From the NCBI RefSeq assembly GCF_024343575.1, contig NZ_RJUA01000012.1, forward strand, positions 40,534 through 104,533: DNA of 64,000 bases, given 5' to 3'. The DNA is from Lacihabitans sp. LS3-19 (lineage in GTDB: Bacteria > Bacteroidota > Bacteroidia > Cytophagales > Spirosomataceae). Both the position numbers and the translations under genes were made by a program. The notes beneath the pieces are model-generated. The model saw only the letters and a program-made list of their open reading frames with translations. It made no database searches and was not told the origin of the DNA. Of this stretch, positions 54,736 through 63,403 are shown piece after piece; the stretch's first letter is position 1; the number at the start of each line of letters is the position of its first letter.

Positions 54736-55857
54736 ATGATTTTTAAAACATCGATTCTATTTTTCTTTTTATTAAGCCTCCAAAGCTTTGGACAATTCCT
54801 AGACGATGCACCCAATAAAGAAACAACCTTAAAAGGCTTAGATTATCTCTACAATCAGCAATTTGAATTGGCAGACAAAACTTTTGAAGTAGTAAAAAGC
54901 CAATATCCAAATCATCCTGTCAAATATTTGATTAATGCCCTGCAAATTCAATGGGAAAACATTCCAATTGATAAGAACTCTGCAGCTCTTACTAAGTATA
55001 TTAAAGAACTTAACGACTGTATTACTTCAGCAAAAGTCATCTACAAAGAACCAAAATATAAGAAAGAAGCTACTTTCTTTCTATTGGCTGCTTATGGTTT
55101 TATTGCACTTTCACATAATTACCAAAAAGATTTTTTAGCTGCTGCAAACGAAGCAAAAAAAGCTCACGGATACTTTAATGAAAGCAAAAAATACAAAAAT
55201 TCCAATCCTGAATTTCTTTTCGCCTCTGGCCTTTACAATTTCTATAGAGTGCAGTATCCTGAATCTCACCCATTGGTAAAACCGATAATTATGTTTTTTG
55301 ACAATGGAAATAAGACAACAGGACTTGCAGAATTGGAAAATTCCTTTAAAAATTCTATATTTAGCAGAAATGAAGCTGCTATGTATTTGGTAAACATTAA
55401 TATTAAATACGAAACTAACTTCAAAAAATCATTAACTTATTCCGCTATTCTTAATAGCCGCTATCCTAACAATTTCATTTTTAAAATAAAACATATTGAA
55501 TGCCTTTTATTAAACAATGAATTTGAAGATGCTAAAACCCTAAACGACAACCTTTTAAAAACTAGAAAAGATAGAGTTAGCACTATTTCAGGTTTGATTT
55601 TTGATGCATATTACAATGAGCATCAAACCAAAAACTACCAATCTGCACTTATAAACTATGCCAAGGCTTTGAAAATGCCAAACGATGACAGATATACCAA
55701 AGAATATCACGGCATGGCATATTTAGGAATGGCCAGAATATTTGTAATTCAAAATGACCTTGTTAAAGCCAAGGCACTTTATAAAGAGTGTCTAAAAATA
55801 GCAGAATATGGCTGGGTAGTAAAAGCAGCAAAAAGTGAATTAAAATCAATATTATAA
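54736..55857 (+). CDS. Secreted TPR-like protein, unknown function
   Basis: 373 residues with a signal peptide (MIFKTSILFFFLLSLQSFGQ). The mature protein is helical, with TPR units such as KGLDYLYNQQFELADKTFEVV, NFKKSLTYSAILNSRYPNNF, NYQSALINYAKALKMPNDD and NDLVKAKALYKECLKIAEYG. No enzyme motif was found; it is probably a scaffold in the periplasm. The start lies 5 nt after the T-run of a terminator, so transcription must begin at or inside the hairpin, or come from partial readthrough. pyrC follows after 9 nt. Confidence 0.78.
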   Translation: MIFKTSILFFFLLSLQSFGQFLDDAPNKETTLKGLDYLYNQQFELADKTFEVVKSQYPNHPVKYLINALQIQWENIPIDKNSAALTKYIKELNDCITSAKVIYKEPKYKKEATFFLLAAYGFIALSHNYQKDFLAAANEAKKAHGYFNESKKYKNSNPEFLFASGLYNFYRVQYPESHPLVKPIIMFFDNGNKTTGLAELENSFKNSIFSRNEAAMYLVNINIKYETNFKKSLTYSAILNSRYPNNFIFKIKHIECLLLNNEFEDAKTLNDNLLKTRKDRVSTISGLIFDAYYNEHQTKNYQSALINYAKALKMPNDDRYTKEYHGMAYLGMARIFVIQNDLVKAKALYKECLKIAEYGWVVKAAKSELKSIL

Positions 55858-55866
55858 AATACTTAA

Positions 55867-57204
55867 ATGAATACTTATTTAATACTTAATGCGAAAGTAA
55901 TTAATGAAGGCATCATAGAAGAAAAAGATGTTTTTATAAAAAATGGAATTATTGAAAAAATAAGTTCTGACTTAAGCTATGTTCCTGCTGATAGAGTAAT
56001 AGACGCTAAGGGCTTATTTCTTATGCCAGGGGTAATAGATGACCAAGTACACTTCCGAGAACCTGGACTTACACATAAAGCTAATATCGAAACCGAATCT
56101 AAAGCGGCACTTGCGGGCGGCACTACAAGTTTTATGGAAATGCCCAATACCGTTCCCAATGCCTTAACACAAGAATTGTTAGAGGACAAATACCAAATAG
56201 CAGCTAATACAAGTTGGACAAACTATTCGTTTTTTATGGGTGGCTCAAACGACAACTATGAAGAGACGATGAAAACTGACCTCAAAAAAGTATGTGGTTT
56301 GAAACTCTTTATGGGAAGTTCTACTGGAAATATGCTTGTAGACAATGAAACTACCCTAGAAAATATTTTTTCAAACTTCCCTGGACTTATAGCTACACAT
56401 TGTGAAGATGAGGCTACAGTAAAACACAATCTAGAATTTTATAAAAACAAATATCAAAACGAAGAACTACCTTATGATATTCATGCTTTGATAAGAAATG
56501 AAGATGCTTGCTATTTGTCATCAAGTATGGCTACTGGATTAGCCAAAAAACATAACACTAGGCTTCATATATTGCATATCTCTACCAGTAAGGAATTAGA
56601 ATTGTTTGACAATACAATGCCTTTAAAAGACAAAAAAATCACTTCTGAGGTTTGTGTTCATCATCTTTATTTTGACGCCGAGGATTACAAAACATTTGGC
56701 AATAAAATCAAATGTAATCCTGCAATAAAACATAATCATAGAGAAAATTTAATGGAGGGCTTACTAAATGACAAACTCGACATAATTGCAACAGATCATG
56801 CACCTCATACAATCGAAGAAAAATCAAAGGATTACTGGAATGCACCGTCAGGTTTACCACTTATTCAAAGCAGCTTACAAGTTATGTTAGATTTCAATGC
56901 TAAAGGTAAAATAAGTTTAGAAAAAATCGTTGAAAAAATGTGTCATGCTCCGGCTGAGTGTTTCAAAATAGAAAAACGAGGATATATCAGAGAGGGTTAT
57001 TGGGCTGACTTGGTTTTGGTAAATTTAAACGCTCCAAATACCGTTTCAAAAGAAAATATACTTTATAAAGCTGGCTGGTCGCCTTTTGAAGGTATAACCT
57101 TTGGTGCAAAAATAGAAAAAACTTTCATTTCTGGACAATTATTATTTGACAATGGAATTTTTGCAAAACAAAAATCAGGTCAAAGGCTTTTGTTTAACAG
57201 ATAA
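55867..57204 (+). CDS. pyrC: Dihydroorotase (class I type)
   Basis: 445 residues. Third step of pyrimidine synthesis: carbamoyl-aspartate to dihydroorotate. Motifs: VIDDQVHFREPGLTH, GLKLFMGSSTGN (the Lys expected to be carboxylated), ATHCEDE, LHILHIST and ATDHAPHT. The first zinc ligand of the usual HxH pair is Gln here (residue 60: DDQVHF), a variant I recall from Bacteroidota dihydroorotases, so the enzyme is probably active. It sits 9 nt behind a secreted TPR gene, an unusual operon mate. A terminator follows. Confidence 0.92.
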   Translation: MNTYLILNAKVINEGIIEEKDVFIKNGIIEKISSDLSYVPADRVIDAKGLFLMPGVIDDQVHFREPGLTHKANIETESKAALAGGTTSFMEMPNTVPNALTQELLEDKYQIAANTSWTNYSFFMGGSNDNYEETMKTDLKKVCGLKLFMGSSTGNMLVDNETTLENIFSNFPGLIATHCEDEATVKHNLEFYKNKYQNEELPYDIHALIRNEDACYLSSSMATGLAKKHNTRLHILHISTSKELELFDNTMPLKDKKITSEVCVHHLYFDAEDYKTFGNKIKCNPAIKHNHRENLMEGLLNDKLDIIATDHAPHTIEEKSKDYWNAPSGLPLIQSSLQVMLDFNAKGKISLEKIVEKMCHAPAECFKIEKRGYIREGYWADLVLVNLNAPNTVSKENILYKAGWSPFEGITFGAKIEKTFISGQLLFDNGIFAKQKSGQRLLFNR

Positions 57205-57208
57205 AACA

Positions 57209-57240
57209 AAAAATGTCGCTTATGATAAGCGACATTTTTC
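57209..57240. terminator. Bidirectional terminator between pyrC and a small ORF
   Basis: Stem AATGTCGCTTA / TAAGCGACATT with a 3-nt loop; A-run before and T-run after, so it works on both strands. Confidence 0.87.
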
Positions 57241-57250
57241 TTTAAAACAT

Positions 57251-57451
57251 TTAAGTAAAACTTACTCTTCTGAAAACCTTATTTAAAATGCTCTGATAAA
57301 TTTTTCCGAATTTTTCATAACACCAATTTTTCAATTCTTTAATCTCAATTGGCAATAATTCTTTTAATCCTTTTTTTAGTTCTTTCTCAAATAATTTTTT
57401 ATCAAAACTAACTTTATCTAAGATCATCTTTATATACTCAAGCATCTTCAT
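57251..57451 (-). CDS. Small conserved-looking protein, unknown function
   Basis: 66 residues, rich in Lys and Glu, helical. It contains VSFDKKLFEKELKKGLKELL and EIKELKNWCYEKFGKIYQSIL, wording I recall from small hypothetical proteins of Cytophagales. The start may be the second Met (MLEYIKM). The frame is well placed, directly behind a terminator and ahead of ispH on the same strand. Real coding status is probable, not proven. Confidence 0.6.
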   Translation of the reverse strand: MKMLEYIKMILDKVSFDKKLFEKELKKGLKELLPIEIKELKNWCYEKFGKIYQSILNKVFRRVSFT

Positions 57452-57547
57452 GGGTAATATGTTTTTGGTCTTATAACAACGTTAATATAGTAGGAAATAT
57501 TGAATTTTACAAATATTTTTTAAGATAATTTAATAACTACATCAACA

Positions 57548-58771
57548 TTAAATATGGCTAAAAACTCCCTCTAATTTCTCATGTTCTTTAAAAAATGATA
57601 AAAGTTTTACCAATACTCCTTCAACAATAGCATCTGGACAAGATGCTCCACAGGTAAGTACAATTGTTGGTTTATTTTTATTACCCATAAAATTTTCAGA
57701 TGAAATTTCTTTTTTATTATGAATATCAAAATGCTTTATCATTTTTTTGGAAATTAAGCCTTCTTCGTTTTTAATAAAATAAGTCGGCATTGCAGTTTCT
57801 AATAGTTCTACCAAATGTGTAGTATTCGAGCTATTATAACCTCCAATTACAATTGCCAAATCTGCCTTTTCTTTAATTAATGCATAAGTCGCATCTTGAT
57901 TGTCATTAGTAGCATAGCATAATGTATCACGGGTACTTGCAAAATATGCCGGCACTTCATTCTCTGTTAGCTTTCTATACTTTATAACTTCCTCTTTTAA
58001 AAAATTAGCAATATCCTGGGTTTCTATAGCTAGCATGGTTGTCTGGTTAACTACACCAAATCGAACCAAGTCTTTTACAGGATCAAAACCCTCTGAATAT
58101 CTACCAGCAAACTCATTAAAAAACTCTTCAGAAGATTTTTCCATTCTAAGGTAAGCAGCCAGCTTTATGGCTTCTTTCATATCTTTTATTACAATGGTTG
58201 GTGTTTTTTCTTGACTATGTGAAAACGTAGCTCGAGTTTCCTCGTGATCTGGTTTTCCATGTACTATTACAGAATATCCTCGTTCTCCAATCTGACCCGC
58301 ACGATTCCAAACTTTCTCTACAAATGGACAAGTGGTATCGTATTTATAGGTATTAATTCCTCGCTCGAGCAACTTATTTTGGATTTCGATAGTTGTTCCA
58401 AAAGCTGGAACTATGACAATATCCTCAGGCAATAATCTCTCAAAATCTATAAGATTATTTCCCTTGGTATCCATTAAGAAGCTAACTCCCCTTGAGAGTA
58501 AATCTGCATTAACTTCAGGGTTATGTATCATTTCGCTTAACAAGTAGATATTCTTTCCTTCGTTTTCATTTAGAACTCTATATGCTATCTCTACTGCATT
58601 TTCTACTCCATAACAAAACCCAAAATGTCTTGACAATAGCACCTTTATATTGTCAAAATCTAATACTGTTGGACTAAAATCCTTCTTTAACTTATCTTTT
58701 ACTCTTCTTTTTTCTTTGATCCCAGAAATTATAGAACTTTTGTAAATCAAAGGTATATCAAATGTCTTCAT
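57548..58771 (-). CDS. ispH: 4-hydroxy-3-methylbut-2-enyl diphosphate reductase
   Basis: 407 residues; longer than the 316 of E. coli because of an N-terminal extension of about 45 residues, as in many Bacteroidota. It makes IPP and DMAPP, the last step of the MEP pathway, with a 4Fe-4S cluster. The three cluster cysteines are in FGFCYGVENAV, YDTTCPFVEKVW and TCGASCPDAIV; the catalytic region has HGKPDHEETRATFSH and the SNT-like stretch GYNSSNTTHL. No other isoprenoid genes are near. Confidence 0.95.
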   Translation of the reverse strand: MKTFDIPLIYKSSIISGIKEKRRVKDKLKKDFSPTVLDFDNIKVLLSRHFGFCYGVENAVEIAYRVLNENEGKNIYLLSEMIHNPEVNADLLSRGVSFLMDTKGNNLIDFERLLPEDIVIVPAFGTTIEIQNKLLERGINTYKYDTTCPFVEKVWNRAGQIGERGYSVIVHGKPDHEETRATFSHSQEKTPTIVIKDMKEAIKLAAYLRMEKSSEEFFNEFAGRYSEGFDPVKDLVRFGVVNQTTMLAIETQDIANFLKEEVIKYRKLTENEVPAYFASTRDTLCYATNDNQDATYALIKEKADLAIVIGGYNSSNTTHLVELLETAMPTYFIKNEEGLISKKMIKHFDIHNKKEISSENFMGNKNKPTIVLTCGASCPDAIVEGVLVKLLSFFKEHEKLEGVFSHI

Positions 58772-58898
58772 TCGAATCGTGTTCTTTAGTTTGAAAACTT
58801 AATGTAACTATCCTTTGTTCCAAAATTATCAATTAATCTACTTATAAGTGCCAAATATTAATTATTTTCGCATCTTTATGCATCACCTAATAAGATTT

Positions 58899-60593
58899 AT
58901 GAAACACAAACAATTACTTTTATTATTTTTTTTAAAAGTAAGTTTCGGCTTTTCTCAAAGTGCCAATAGCTCCATAAATCAAATATCTGATGCGTTTCTA
59001 GAACGCATAGAAGTTAAAACAGGCAATATCGCAAATAGCTACCATACCAATCTTAAACCTTATAGCAGACAACAAATTGGAGAATACATAAGTCAAATTG
59101 ACACATCAACTTATTTGAAGTTTTCGAAAATAGACAAACAAAATTTAGAATATATTCACATTGACAATTGGGAATATATTGACTCTAACAGAATCATCAG
59201 TAATCTAAGTCAAAAACCAATTTTAAAGTACCTGTATCAAAACAAATCAGATATGTACTTTGCAAAAAATAAAGACTTCGATATTCATGCTTCCCCAATT
59301 CTAAATGTCTCGATTGGAAAAAATGGTGCTTATGGTTCATTACCATCTAAATCTTCATTTATCAATACTAGAGGTGTAGAGATTCGAGGTCAAATAAATA
59401 AAAAGTTGGGATTTTATACAATGGTAACTGATAACCAAAATTCAAGTCCAAATTTTTTAGTAAATTATTATGATACATATGAGGGTTACCCATATCAGTC
59501 TTTCGTAAAATATAAAGATGACGACCTTAGTCTATTACAAGCTGATTATTTTCAGGCAATTGGATATTTTACGTTTAAACCCATAAAAAACCTTACGCTA
59601 GCATTTGGCCATGATAAAAACTTTGTTGGCTATGGCATAAGATCTATGATTTTGAGCGATTTCAGTGCACCTTATATGCAGCTCAAAGCGGACCTTCACC
59701 TAGGCAGAATGCAATATATGAGCATATTAGCACAGATGACTGATCTTCAGATAATAAACCCTCCATTTAGTCAAATCACAAATGCACCTAAATATTTCGC
59801 ATTTCATCATTTGAATTTTAACATTACAAAAACGCTGAATATAGGTCTTTATGAAAGTGTAATGTATGGAAATAGGAAAACTGGTTTTGAATTGAATTAT
59901 CTGAATCCAGTCATTTTCTACAGATTTATTGAAGGATATTTGGGAAGTTCAGACAATGCGATGGTAGGAGCAGATTTTAAGCTCAATGTTCTTAAAACAG
60001 CCTCTCTTTATGGTCAATATTATTTAGACGAATACAATTCTAAGGAATTCAAAAAAAATGGATGGTGGTCCAAAAAATATGCTTGGCAGTTAGGAATGAA
60101 ATATTTTGATGCCTTAAAAATCAAGAATCTTGACCTTCAAGTGGAGTTTAATAGGGCAAGGCCATATATGTATTCACACTTTACGACCTCTACCAATATG
60201 GTAAACTATAACTTACCAATTGCTCATCCATTGGGTGCTAATTTCAAAGAATATTTAGTTTCGGTTAAATACCAACCTCATGCTAAGGTATTTCTAAATT
60301 ATACTTTTATGAATGCCATAAAAGGTGAAGATATAGATAGTACAAATTACGGTGGAAACACTAAACTAAATAACAAATTTGATAGACCTTCAGACTATGA
60401 CAACTACATAGGTCAAGGTTTCAAGAATCATATCAAAAATTCAGAATTTTCTGCCTCATTTATGGTAAAGCACAATTTGTTTATTGAGTTTATATATCAA
60501 CACCGCAAAGACTCCTATCAAACAAATGCTTCCGAAAACATCTATTCTACTGGTATTAGATGGAATATAACGAGAAAGCAATTATTGTTTTAA
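58899..60593 (+). CDS. Wzi/RemB-like outer-membrane barrel protein
   Basis: 564 residues from the ATG at 58899; a 17-codon extension upstream is not counted. Signal peptide MKHKQLLLLFFLKVSFGFSQ. Barrel strands run to the end. The strip RGVEIRGQINKKLGFYTMVTD, then LAFGHDKNFVGYGIRSMILSD and FHHLNFNITKTLNIGLYESV is shared with a large Bacteroidota group annotated as capsule assembly Wzi-like or gliding-motility RemB-like proteins. The exact role is unclear. It is divergent from ispH and converges with the sigma-factor operon's small gene. Confidence 0.75.
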   Translation: MKHKQLLLLFFLKVSFGFSQSANSSINQISDAFLERIEVKTGNIANSYHTNLKPYSRQQIGEYISQIDTSTYLKFSKIDKQNLEYIHIDNWEYIDSNRIISNLSQKPILKYLYQNKSDMYFAKNKDFDIHASPILNVSIGKNGAYGSLPSKSSFINTRGVEIRGQINKKLGFYTMVTDNQNSSPNFLVNYYDTYEGYPYQSFVKYKDDDLSLLQADYFQAIGYFTFKPIKNLTLAFGHDKNFVGYGIRSMILSDFSAPYMQLKADLHLGRMQYMSILAQMTDLQIINPPFSQITNAPKYFAFHHLNFNITKTLNIGLYESVMYGNRKTGFELNYLNPVIFYRFIEGYLGSSDNAMVGADFKLNVLKTASLYGQYYLDEYNSKEFKKNGWWSKKYAWQLGMKYFDALKIKNLDLQVEFNRARPYMYSHFTTSTNMVNYNLPIAHPLGANFKEYLVSVKYQPHAKVFLNYTFMNAIKGEDIDSTNYGGNTKLNNKFDRPSDYDNYIGQGFKNHIKNSEFSASFMVKHNLFIEFIYQHRKDSYQTNASENIYSTGIRWNITRKQLLF

Positions 60594-60622
60594 ACAAAAA
60601 AACCTGCGATTAAATCGCAGGT
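60592..60622 (-). terminator. Terminator overlapping the stop of the small sigma-linked gene
   Basis: Perfect 9-bp stem ACCTGCGAT / ATCGCAGGT; on the minus strand it is followed by TTTTTTTGTTT. The small gene's stop codon (60610-60612) lies in the loop. Confidence 0.8.
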
Positions 60623-60846
60623 CTAAAGTTTTTTGAAAAATTCATAATGTTTTGAATACTTGACTCCTTTGGACTAAGCTGGATTTGGTTCATTTCTTCT
60701 TTTAGCTCTAAGCAATCTAGATAGAAATCCAAAAGTTCGTTGTCATAAACTAAAGAGGTCTCAATTAAAACATTTTCAGAACTTGAAGTCTCGTTATAGA
60801 TATAACGGATAATCTCATTCTGCGTTGATGTACAGGTTTGTGTCAT
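60610..60846 (-). CDS. Small sigma-factor-linked protein (putative anti-sigma-type)
   Basis: 78 residues from the Met at 60846 (another Met at 60852 is also possible). Acidic and helical: NEIIRYIYNETSSSENVLIET, DFYLDCLELKEEMNQI, PKESSIQNIMNFSK. Small proteins of this pattern follow ECF sigma genes in Cytophagales and look like a sigma-binding N-terminal anti-sigma domain without a membrane anchor (inference). It overlaps the end of the sigma gene by about 32 nt, so it is translated from the same mRNA. Confidence 0.72.
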   Translation of the reverse strand: MTQTCTSTQNEIIRYIYNETSSSENVLIETSLVYDNELLDFYLDCLELKEEMNQIQLSPKESSIQNIMNFSKNFRPAI

Positions 60847-61420
60847 AGGCATATTTTGTTTTACTCATCAATTTTCTTAGATTGATAAGAGCATAACGCA
60901 TACGTCCCAATGCAGTATTGATACTCACACCCGTAGCTTCAGCTATCTCTTGGAAACTGAGGTCTTCATAGTGCCTCATTACCAATACTTCGCGTTGTTG
61001 CTGCGGCAACTTCTTGATCATACTCCTCAGATGCTCGTAAGACTCCTTTTTGATTTGAGCGGACTCAATGGAATCTTCTGCAAAATTGAGAGAGTTGAAC
61101 ACACTACTACCATCTTCAAAAACTACACTTGGATAGCGTTTCGCTCTTCGAAAATAATCAATGGCCAGGTTGTGGGCAATCCGAAGTATCCATGGCAAAA
61201 ACTTGCCTTCTTCGTTGTACCTGCCTTCTTTCAAAGTTTTTATGGCTTTGATAAAAGTGTCCTGTGTTAAGTCTTCCGCGACGTAACTGTCTTTCACAAC
61301 AAGGTAAATAGTAGTGTAAACTTTGGACTTGTATCTATTAACAAGCGTGGCGAATGCCTTTTCGTCTCCACGTATGTACGCTGATATAAGCTCACTTTCG
61401 TTAACTAGGATTTTTTCCAT
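60815..61420 (-). CDS. ECF-type RNA polymerase sigma factor
   Basis: 201 residues. Region 2 contains KAFATLVNRYKSKVYTTIYLVV and EDLTQDTFIKAIKTLKEGRYNEEGKF with ILRIAHNLAIDYFRRAKRYP; region 4 contains PQQQREVLVMRHYEDLSFQEIAEATGVSINTALGRMRYALINLR. It belongs to the family with sigma-70 regions 2 and 4 only. The C-terminal tail is short. A small protein gene overlaps its end. Target genes cannot be identified. Confidence 0.93.
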   Translation of the reverse strand: MEKILVNESELISAYIRGDEKAFATLVNRYKSKVYTTIYLVVKDSYVAEDLTQDTFIKAIKTLKEGRYNEEGKFLPWILRIAHNLAIDYFRRAKRYPSVVFEDGSSVFNSLNFAEDSIESAQIKKESYEHLRSMIKKLPQQQREVLVMRHYEDLSFQEIAEATGVSINTALGRMRYALINLRKLMSKTKYAYDTNLYINAE

Positions 61421-61860
61421 TATGTATTTTCAGATTAGTTAACGTAGAGTTTTATACCATATTGTACATCAAGAGTTTTTAAATTGAAGAATTATTTTTC
61501 CGAAATATAAAACAATTAAATTTTAAAAGTCAAATTTTCTGCTAAAAATATTAGTTAACGGTAAGTTAATATTTCTATTTACAACAATAAACCGAACCAA
61601 TCGTTTGAAGGTTTTAACTACAAAAACTATTCCAAAACAAAGAAAACAGCATCTTTTATTAAAAAAATCAACTATAGTCTTACTTGAATCGTTATTCCTA
61701 AAATATTAACAAAGTAAAATATTATCGGTATGGTTTTTGCATATTTAAAATAATCTAATAATTATTAAAAGGTACTAAACATATACTTTTTGATGATTGA
61801 TTTTGATTAATTTTGCATGTCTAAACAATTTACGTTTAGATATTTTTACCTAATGAGAAG
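61421..61860. other. Divergent regulatory spacer
   Basis: 440 nt of AT-rich DNA between two divergently read genes. It holds no ORF. A -7-like box for the right gene is at 61808-61815. No promoter for the sigma gene was recognised. Confidence 0.4.
61808..61815 (+). promoter_or_regulatory. -7 promoter box before the 435-residue protein gene
   Basis: TAATTTTG fits TAnnTTTG, 45 nt before the ATG. The nearest TTTG (61789-61792) gives a spacer of 15, too short for a good -33 box. Confidence 0.35.
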
Positions 61861-63168
61861 ATGAAGAAAATTTTATTTAGGATTATTATTATGATGATTT
61901 TTGTGTTTATAGGAATCAAATCCTATTCACAAAAGGATTTAATAATCACACAAGCTGGCGAAGAAATAAGATGTAAAATCTTAGATGAGACTCCAACAAG
62001 ATTTAAGTATGCTTATTTAGGGCCAAAAAATAAGATTTTGAGAAATGAAATTTTCAAGAATCTCGTTTCTTCTTTCAAGTATGGCTATTACAGCTCAGAT
62101 ATTTTGAAAAATGATAAAATAATTGAGAAAACTAAAGCTAGTCCTTCAAATAGAGCAACACCTTTAGCTCCTTCCAATGAAAATGATGTTCCAAAAAAAG
62201 ACACCAAAAAATCTAAGAAGACAGAAACTGAAAAAGTAGATATTGTTGCTGTAAAAGAGCAAGTGAAAGAGGAAGACAATTCACAAGTAATTGGTAAAAA
62301 CACAGATGAAAAGAGTTCAAAAACTGAGCTTTCTTCAAAGACAAAAAATGAAGTATCAGAAAAGACCAATCCTGAGAAACCATTAAATACCACAACAAAT
62401 GCAGAAAAAGTAGAGGAAGAAGCTCAAAAAATTGATCCGCAAGAGGAGAAACAAAATGTGGAAGTTGCTAGAAAAGAAGCAAAAAAAGAAGAAGTCTCTC
62501 CTTTAGCAGACCCAGAACCGGTATCCGAATTTAAAAATTATTTAAAATACAGAGTAGGTGTAAAAGGTGGTTTGGGAAATATAATCTCATCTAATACGGA
62601 TACTTCTCCTTATGGCCTTTACAAAGAAAAATTGCTCCGAGGGTGGATGTTTGGTGTTGATGCAGCCTATTTCTTTAAGGATAATGTTGGAATTGGTGCT
62701 ACATACACAAATTACCAAGCTCAAAATTCAAGCACGAGTTTAGACTACCCAAATCTATTTACACAAGAAATGATAACTGGTGGTCAACTCTCAAACAAAG
62801 TATCCCACAAGTTTGTAGGCCCTACGTTTTTATATCGAAAAAACATTGACTATAAGACTTTTGCTATAATTACATTAAGCCCTGGCATGCATTTGTATTC
62901 TGATAAAGGTCTAACTAATTTGGCAAAATACAATTTCTCAGGACAGGCTTATGGAGCTGCTGCCACACTTGGACTAGACTTTCTTTTAGGAAATGATATA
63001 TTCGGCAGAGATATAATCTTGAGTCTTGAAGGTGGCTACAATTATGGCCAAATAACAAAACTTAACAATGGTATTGAAAGTGTAAATTTGGCAACACCAA
63101 TCAATCTAAATAGATTAGATTTTACAATTGGCTTAAGATTTACGAGATTTCCTATGTATTTAAGATAA
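61861..63168 (+). CDS. Outer-membrane barrel protein with a charged linker
   Basis: 435 residues. Signal peptide (MKKILFRIIIMMIFVFIGIKSYSQ), then a small domain beginning KDLIITQAGEEIRCKILDETP, seen in many secreted Bacteroidota proteins. Residues about 85-220 are a Lys/Glu/Ser-rich disordered linker (KKDTKKSKKTETEKVD and similar). From about 225 a beta-barrel domain follows (YRVGVKGGLGNIISSNTDT, GWMFGVDAAYFFKDNVGIGATYT) ending in FPMYLR, close to the OmpA/porin-type barrels of this phylum. The function is unknown. Confidence 0.75.
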   Translation: MKKILFRIIIMMIFVFIGIKSYSQKDLIITQAGEEIRCKILDETPTRFKYAYLGPKNKILRNEIFKNLVSSFKYGYYSSDILKNDKIIEKTKASPSNRATPLAPSNENDVPKKDTKKSKKTETEKVDIVAVKEQVKEEDNSQVIGKNTDEKSSKTELSSKTKNEVSEKTNPEKPLNTTTNAEKVEEEAQKIDPQEEKQNVEVARKEAKKEEVSPLADPEPVSEFKNYLKYRVGVKGGLGNIISSNTDTSPYGLYKEKLLRGWMFGVDAAYFFKDNVGIGATYTNYQAQNSSTSLDYPNLFTQEMITGGQLSNKVSHKFVGPTFLYRKNIDYKTFAIITLSPGMHLYSDKGLTNLAKYNFSGQAYGAAATLGLDFLLGNDIFGRDIILSLEGGYNYGQITKLNNGIESVNLATPINLNRLDFTIGLRFTRFPMYLR

Positions 63169-63248
63169 TAAATTGACCACTAAAAAGTCATTTGTTTTAA
63201 ATACCTAATTGAATTTGGGCGTCCTTGATAATTGCTAAAAAAATTCTG

Positions 63249-63316
63249 TTTTTCAAGAATCCAGTCTTTCACGAGTCTGGATTTTTTGATTTTTGGCTAT
63301 GAGAATTCTTGAAAAA
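63249..63316. repeat. Nested inverted repeats right of the 435-residue gene
   Basis: A 12-nt perfect inverted repeat, TTTTTCAAGAAT (63249-63260) and ATTCTTGAAAAA (63305-63316), encloses another hairpin (63258-63283). It lies just before the transposase gene and could be an IS end, a double terminator, or an insertion target. Confidence 0.6.
63258..63288 (+). terminator. Terminator-like hairpin
   Basis: AATCCAG / CTGGATT stem (T-T mismatch, then CT/AG inside) followed by TTTTTT. Confidence 0.65.
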
Positions 63317-63403
63317 TTTACATTTTCATTTTTTTGTTAGCAATTCTTGTTTTTTAGATGAGTTTGGGCAGTCTTATCCCGTGATATTTCTCTTAAAAGT
63401 TTT

